From assembly GCF_900155655.1 (NCBI RefSeq), contig NZ_LT706987.1, positions 3,078,767 to 3,142,766 on the forward strand: a stretch of DNA of 64,000 nt. The letters are read 5' to 3'. This document shows, piece after piece, positions 59,680 through 64,000 of this stretch. The stretch comes from Prevotella ihumii. Its GTDB lineage: Bacteria; Bacteroidota; Bacteroidia; Bacteroidales; Bacteroidaceae. The position numbers and the translations under genes are program-made. Position 1 is the first letter of the stretch. Every line of letters begins with the position of its first letter. The notes beneath the pieces were generated by a model. It was not told where the DNA came from. It saw only the letters and a program-made list of their open reading frames with translations, and did not search any database.

Positions 59680-61050
59680 TGAAAATGAGAGAGTTAATTA
59701 ACTTAATATAACTAATAAAATTTGGGCAAGTGGCTGATTATCAGTAACTTTATAGTAGCAAAAACATAAAGCAAATGACATCAGAACCACTCGACCAATA
59801 TACAGAAATCTGCAGAGATGCCATCAAAAGCTCATCTGCAAAATTAGGCAAAACTTTTGAGAATCTACTCTTGGAAATACTCTTATTGTACATGGCGATA
59901 CAAAGAAAGATAAATTTCACTCAAATGGAGCGTTACGGCACCCATTGCGAGCAGACCTACAGAACGAATTTCAACCGCAGCCGGGCTAAGTGCATCAACT
60001 GGGTTAAGTTCAACCTCTCCCTTTCCCGGCGTTATCTGAACATGGACGGACTGTTGGCTATAGCCATAGATCCGAGCTACATCAGTAAGTCAGGCAAGAA
60101 GACTCCGCATGTTGGTACTTTCTGGTCCGGCTGTGCAGGTTCCATGAAACACGGACTTGAAATCATGGGACTTGCCCTTGTCGATGTCTACGCCAACAAC
60201 TGTATGATGCTTCGTGCCCATCAAACCCCTTCTACAAGAGAGTTGAAACTGCGTAGCATGACTCTTGTGCAGCATTACATTGCCGTCATCAAACGCTACA
60301 GGAAAGAATTGTTGAAGGTCACCGATATTGTTGTCGCTGATGCTTTCTTCTCTATCCGTCCGTTTGTGGAGGGAATCAAGGAGCAAGGCTTTCATCTTGT
60401 CAGCCGTTTCAGGGATACGGCGAGCCTATACTATGTGTACACGGGACCTCGTTCCAATAAGCCCGGGCGTCCCAAAACACTTGACGGGAAAATCAATTAC
60501 AAGAAACTCGACCTCATGCGTATGGCGAAGATGCATATCGAAGGACTTGAAGGCACAGCCTACACACTCATTGCCTATTCAAAGGCACTGAAGCAGAAAG
60601 TGCGTCTTGTCATTTGGGTGATGCCGAACAGCAAGCACAAGCTTTTCTTCTCCACAAAGACATCCATGTCGGGTGAGGAAGTATTGCGCACATACCGCTC
60701 AAGATTCCAAATCGAGTTTTGCTTCCGTGATGCCAAGCAGTATACCGGACTCGCGCATTGCCAGGCAAGGCACAAGAATCAGTTGGACTTCTCCTACAAC
60801 GCATCATTCGCATCACAGAATGTGGCAAAGGTGATGATGAAGGAAAACGGGCTACCGTATTCCATGGCTTCTTTCAAGGAGCTCATAGCGAGCACATACA
60901 TTGCAAAATTAATTTTCGACAGGTGTCGGAGCATACCGAACCGAAAGTTAATTAGTCATACTATCAAAGAACTCTTTGGCTGGCAGAGGAAAGCTGCGTA
61001 GCAATTATCTCAAATTTTAACGAACTATTGTTGGATAGTTGCACGGTAAA
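59680..61050 (+). mobile_element. IS4-like element, ends approximate
   Basis: One transposase gene is flanked by partly matching sequences: AACTAATAAAATTTGGGC near 59710 and, inverted, AGTTCGTTAAAATTTGAG near 61020. These may be the terminal repeats, but I could not find a target duplication. Confidence 0.45.
59775..61001 (+). CDS. DDE transposase, IS4/IS701-like
   Basis: The 408 residues have AIAIDPSYISKSGKKTPHVG, IVVADAFFS and RFQIEFCFRDAKQYTGLAHC as the likely D-D-E core with the YREK-like spacing of IS4-type enzymes. The C-terminus is KELFGWQRKAA. The frame is intact. A scrap of a second copy precedes it at 59300. The subfamily is not fixed. Confidence 0.82.
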   Translation: MTSEPLDQYTEICRDAIKSSSAKLGKTFENLLLEILLLYMAIQRKINFTQMERYGTHCEQTYRTNFNRSRAKCINWVKFNLSLSRRYLNMDGLLAIAIDPSYISKSGKKTPHVGTFWSGCAGSMKHGLEIMGLALVDVYANNCMMLRAHQTPSTRELKLRSMTLVQHYIAVIKRYRKELLKVTDIVVADAFFSIRPFVEGIKEQGFHLVSRFRDTASLYYVYTGPRSNKPGRPKTLDGKINYKKLDLMRMAKMHIEGLEGTAYTLIAYSKALKQKVRLVIWVMPNSKHKLFFSTKTSMSGEEVLRTYRSRFQIEFCFRDAKQYTGLAHCQARHKNQLDFSYNASFASQNVAKVMMKENGLPYSMASFKELIASTYIAKLIFDRCRSIPNRKLISHTIKELFGWQRKAA

Positions 61051-61115
61051 ATAATAGGTTTTGGACCTCGAAACAATAGGTTTTGAAGCTCAAAACAATG
61101 GGTTTTAAAATGGGC
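61048..61115. repeat. Three short direct repeats upstream of the receptor gene
   Basis: AATAATAGGTTTTGGACCTC, AACAATAGGTTTTGAAGCTC and AACAATGGGTTTTAAAATGG follow one another at about 21-23 bp. They resemble the palindrome arrays in spacing but not in sequence. The rest of 61116-61377 shows no gene. Confidence 0.6.
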
Positions 61116-61377
61116 TAAAATAGCGTTTGTTCTAAATTTCATAAATTTCGGATACCTAAATAATGTAGACTTGTAAGGGAAAACTACATATTCAAAACTG
61201 AAAAATACAGCATGACAAAATTAAATAATCGTGTTTTAAAACCTTAATAGTATTGTTTTAAAAACAAAATAGGCAATAATATCATTAAAGCGTAGTTGTT
61301 TTAGCGTTACTTTTTACAAATCATTATCTATTCTAAAATCATAAATTTTGAGTATTGCCATAATGTTCCCATTATAG

Positions 61378-61385
61378 TAATTTTG
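61378..61385 (+). promoter_or_regulatory. -7 box of the SusC-like gene
   Basis: TAATTTTG lies 37 bp before ATG 61422. An in-frame ATG at 61395 lies only nine bases after it, so the later ATG with AGAGG before it is preferred. Confidence 0.6.
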
Positions 61386-61421
61386 CAATTCTAAATGAGT
61401 GAATTAGCTACAGAGGTTATA

Positions 61422-64000
61422 ATGACACTAAGAAATCGAACGAACAAGTATGGTTTTCTCGCCATATCTTCTCTCTTTTTGAATCTTTCCTGTTTTGCAC
61501 AAACAGGCAAAGACACACTTTCTGTACGCGAAGAAACACTCGATGAGGTTATCGTTACAGGCTATGTTAATAAACCAAAGGAAATATATACAGGTTCGGT
61601 TTTTACCATTGATAGCAAAACACTCAAGAGTCAGGTCAATACAAACCTATTGGAACTGATAAAAAACAATGTTCCTGGTTTTGAATTAACACCTAATAAT
61701 AACTTTGGAGCTGACCCTAACAAGTTGCCCGATATGGTAATTCGTGGGCGAAGCAGCTTTATTGAGGGCGACCGCACTAATCTTCCACTGTTCATTCTTG
61801 ATGGTGTAGAAGTTGATGTGCGTGTAGTTTTCAATTTGAAACCCTCTACCATTTCTCAAATATCGGTTTTAAAAGATGCGGCAGCCACAACCTATTATGG
61901 TTCAAAAGCAGCCAATGGTGTCATTGTCATAACCTCTTTGCCTACTCGCATCGGCAAATTAGATGTCGATTATACCAATCGTTTTCAAATAAGTGTAGCC
62001 GATTTATCGGATTATAACCTCCTCAATGCAGCCGAAAAGTTAGAGTTTGAGCGCAAAGCTGGCTTGTACGGCAATTTCACAGGTAGCAGCGATATAGACG
62101 TAAAACGCCAAAAAGATTATTACGAAAAGTTGGATAGAGTAAAGGCAGGCATCAATACAAATTGGCTGAAAATACCTTTGCGCACAGGATTGACACAAAC
62201 CCACAACGTGAACGTTATGGGTGGTACGCCACTTTTCCGCTATACGCTCATGGCAGGTATTAACGATGTGCGAGGCGTTATGGACAAAAGCGACCGCCGA
62301 GATGCTTCCGTTAGAGTGAATTTAACCTACGGCGATTTCTCAAAATTATTCTTGCAATACACAGCACGCATAGAAAGTGGACAAAGCCATGACGTTCCTT
62401 ACGGAAGTTTTGCCGATTATGCCCAATTAAATCCTTATGATGCGCCTTACAATAACCACGGCGAACTCAATACGGAATTGGCTTTTGGCATGGCTAATCC
62501 CATTTACGAAAAGACCCTTTCCAGCTATATTGAACAGAAAAGCAGAGTAATTTCCAACAGTGCTAAACTGCGTTGGAACGTTGTAAAACATTTGCGTTTG
62601 GAAGGAACAATAGCTTTGACCCAAACACAAAACGATAATGAAACATTCTTTTCGCCACGCTCCGTAAAATTTAATTATACCGACAAGGCAAAACGTGGAA
62701 GTTTTGACATTCTGCACAGCAATGCTACTGATTTTTCTGCCAATGTTTTTGCAGTTTGGTCAAAGGCTTTTAAGGCTCATCAAGTAATTGCTACATTGGG
62801 ATTGAACCTTCAAGCAACTGAAAATGAAAGCAATGGCTTTACGGCAATAGGCATACTTTCCGACAAAATAGACCACGCTTCGCAAGCAGCAGCCTTTGCC
62901 GAAGGCAGCACACCAAAGGGCGGAAAAGACAAAGCGAGAATGTTTGGCGGCTATTTGAATGTGCAATATATCTTTGAAAACAAATATTTTATTGACGCAT
63001 CGTTCCGCCGTGAAGGTTCGTCAAAGTTTGGAACATCAGAGCGTTACGCCCCTTTTAGTATGGTAGCCTTAGGTTGGAATTTACACAAAGAGCGTTTTTT
63101 GGAGAATACACCCATTAACTTACTGAAAATCAGAACCAGTATTGGCACTGTGGGCAACGTTAGTTTCAGTCCGTATCAAGCCCAATTAGCCTACCGCTAC
63201 CACGCCAATTACATTTATAACAATGAAATTGGAGCTATGCCTGTGGCTTTGGTCAATCCAAATTTGAAATGGGAACGCACCACAAAAGCCAATTTCGGAT
63301 TAGACTTTAGTTTGTTTGCCGACCGCCTTAGTGGGTCTTTCGATATTTATAAGAATACAACCAACAATTTGGTAATGACCGTTTCTAAACCGCTGCATAC
63401 AGGTTTTGCCAATGCAAAAGAAAACTTAGGGCAAATACGCAATAGTGGTTACGAGTTGTCTTTGCGTGGTAGAATCATAGATGGTAAGTTTTGGGGACTG
63501 AACGCATACGTTACGGCAAGCCACAACCGCAACCGCATTGTGAAAATAAGCGATTATTTAAGAAATCAGAATGCAGAAAACACAAAGCAATCTAACAAAT
63601 TGCCTGTTGCTATATATGCTGAAGGCGAGTCGCTTACAGCCTTAAAGGTAATGCGTTCGGCTGGTATCAATCCTGCAAATGGAAAAGAAATATTTGTTGT
63701 GAAAGACGGAAAGCAAACCTATACTTACAATTATAACGACCGAATTGTAGTTGGCGACCTAACTCCAACCCTGCAAGGCGCATTCGGTTTGGCTGCCAAT
63801 GCTGGCAATTTCAGTCTGTCGGTATCGTTTACCTATCGTTTAGGAGCTACCATTTACAACGCAACATTGGCAAACAAGGTGGAAGGCATCAATCCAATGC
63901 ACAATGTAGACCGAAGAGCGTTCTACAATCGTTGGCAAACTCCTGGCGATAAGGCACTTTATAAGCATATTGCAGCGCAAGAGATAACCCCTCCTACATC
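61422..64000 (+). CDS. SusC/RagA-family TonB-dependent receptor (open at window end)
   Basis: About 860 codons lie in the window. A signal peptide (ending SCFAQ) is followed by the TonB-box-like DEVIVTGY at about residue 47, the plug (about 55-170: VPGFELTPNN, DMVIRGRSSF, ISVLKDAAATTYYGSKAANG) and barrel strands, including the SusC-type FEDKYF-like ENKYFIDASFRREGSSKFG and VNPNLKWERTTKANFGLD. The usual ~80-residue carboxypeptidase-regulatory-like domain before the plug is missing. It imports a glycan or peptide ligand with a SusD lipoprotein, presumably encoded beyond the window. Confidence 0.93.
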   Translation, partial: MTLRNRTNKYGFLAISSLFLNLSCFAQTGKDTLSVREETLDEVIVTGYVNKPKEIYTGSVFTIDSKTLKSQVNTNLLELIKNNVPGFELTPNNNFGADPNKLPDMVIRGRSSFIEGDRTNLPLFILDGVEVDVRVVFNLKPSTISQISVLKDAAATTYYGSKAANGVIVITSLPTRIGKLDVDYTNRFQISVADLSDYNLLNAAEKLEFERKAGLYGNFTGSSDIDVKRQKDYYEKLDRVKAGINTNWLKIPLRTGLTQTHNVNVMGGTPLFRYTLMAGINDVRGVMDKSDRRDASVRVNLTYGDFSKLFLQYTARIESGQSHDVPYGSFADYAQLNPYDAPYNNHGELNTELAFGMANPIYEKTLSSYIEQKSRVISNSAKLRWNVVKHLRLEGTIALTQTQNDNETFFSPRSVKFNYTDKAKRGSFDILHSNATDFSANVFAVWSKAFKAHQVIATLGLNLQATENESNGFTAIGILSDKIDHASQAAAFAEGSTPKGGKDKARMFGGYLNVQYIFENKYFIDASFRREGSSKFGTSERYAPFSMVALGWNLHKERFLENTPINLLKIRTSIGTVGNVSFSPYQAQLAYRYHANYIYNNEIGAMPVALVNPNLKWERTTKANFGLDFSLFADRLSGSFDIYKNTTNNLVMTVSKPLHTGFANAKENLGQIRNSGYELSLRGRIIDGKFWGLNAYVTASHNRNRIVKISDYLRNQNAENTKQSNKLPVAIYAEGESLTALKVMRSAGINPANGKEIFVVKDGKQTYTYNYNDRIVVGDLTPTLQGAFGLAANAGNFSLSVSFTYRLGATIYNATLANKVEGINPMHNVDRRAFYNRWQTPGDKALYKHIAAQEITPPT

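Overview
The window reads as a chromosomal segment of a Prevotella-like member of the Bacteroidota. Many promoters carry the Bacteroidota -7 box (TAnnTTTG) a short distance upstream of start codons. There is a SusC/RagA-type TonB-dependent receptor, a protein with a type IX secretion (T9SS) tail, the fused NfnB/NfnA-like flavoprotein typical of this phylum, a long-tailed ribosomal protein S16, and tyrosine integrases and insertion sequences of Bacteroidota type. No rRNA, tRNA or CRISPR array was found.

Layout. (1) 1-8,270 is an accessory island. It holds the start of an IS66-like transposase; an AT-rich restriction-modification operon (HTH regulator, HaeIII/NgoPII-type GGCC endonuclease, two C5-cytosine methyltransferases and a nuclease-like protein); an IS5/IS1182-type element that splits a small HTH gene between TATATA repeats; and a CTnDOT-like integrase next to the island edge. 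(2) 8,700-27,460 is mostly core: RlmD, glutathione peroxidase, an ECF-sigma operon with envelope proteins and a family-10 glycosylhydrolase, MtgA, PcrA/UvrD, a patatin lipase, rubredoxin, FtsK-LolA, a 3'-5' exonuclease, an RlmI-like methyltransferase, TilS and a gamma-carbonic anhydrase. (3) 27,480-30,880 is an McrBC type IV restriction pair. (4) 30,970-49,400 returns to core genes: YebC, PheT, a small membrane-protein operon (CD225, DUF2752, TM2), a large lipoprotein with a 52-residue partner, S16, a zinc-ribbon protein, a GH25 lysozyme, the Nfn-like fusion, SerS, a FadL-like porin and a Gly/Tyr-rich secreted protein. (5) 49,400-61,400 is a junkyard of decayed and intact transposons around a 951-residue T9SS cargo built of five repeated modules. 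(6) 61,400 to the end is an open SusC-like receptor gene.

The main non-coding theme is several dispersed repeat families in the intergenic gaps: (a) tracts of a 9-bp unit (GTCSGACNN) that usually fold back on themselves and are often bounded by AACCCAAATCGGTCG inverted ends; (b) 130-230-bp MITE-like elements with two kinds of ends and a central hairpin that keeps its pairing through compensatory changes; (c) arrays of alternating palindromes (AAACATATATGTTT / AAAGTTGAACTTT) spaced about 22-23 bp. These sit at or in gene 3' ends and even supply stop codons. Other unusual points are a homologous promoter-leader about 14 kb apart in front of two unrelated genes, a group II intron 3' relic, and the coexistence of a GGCC methyltransferase with McrBC, which in its classical form attacks that very methylation.
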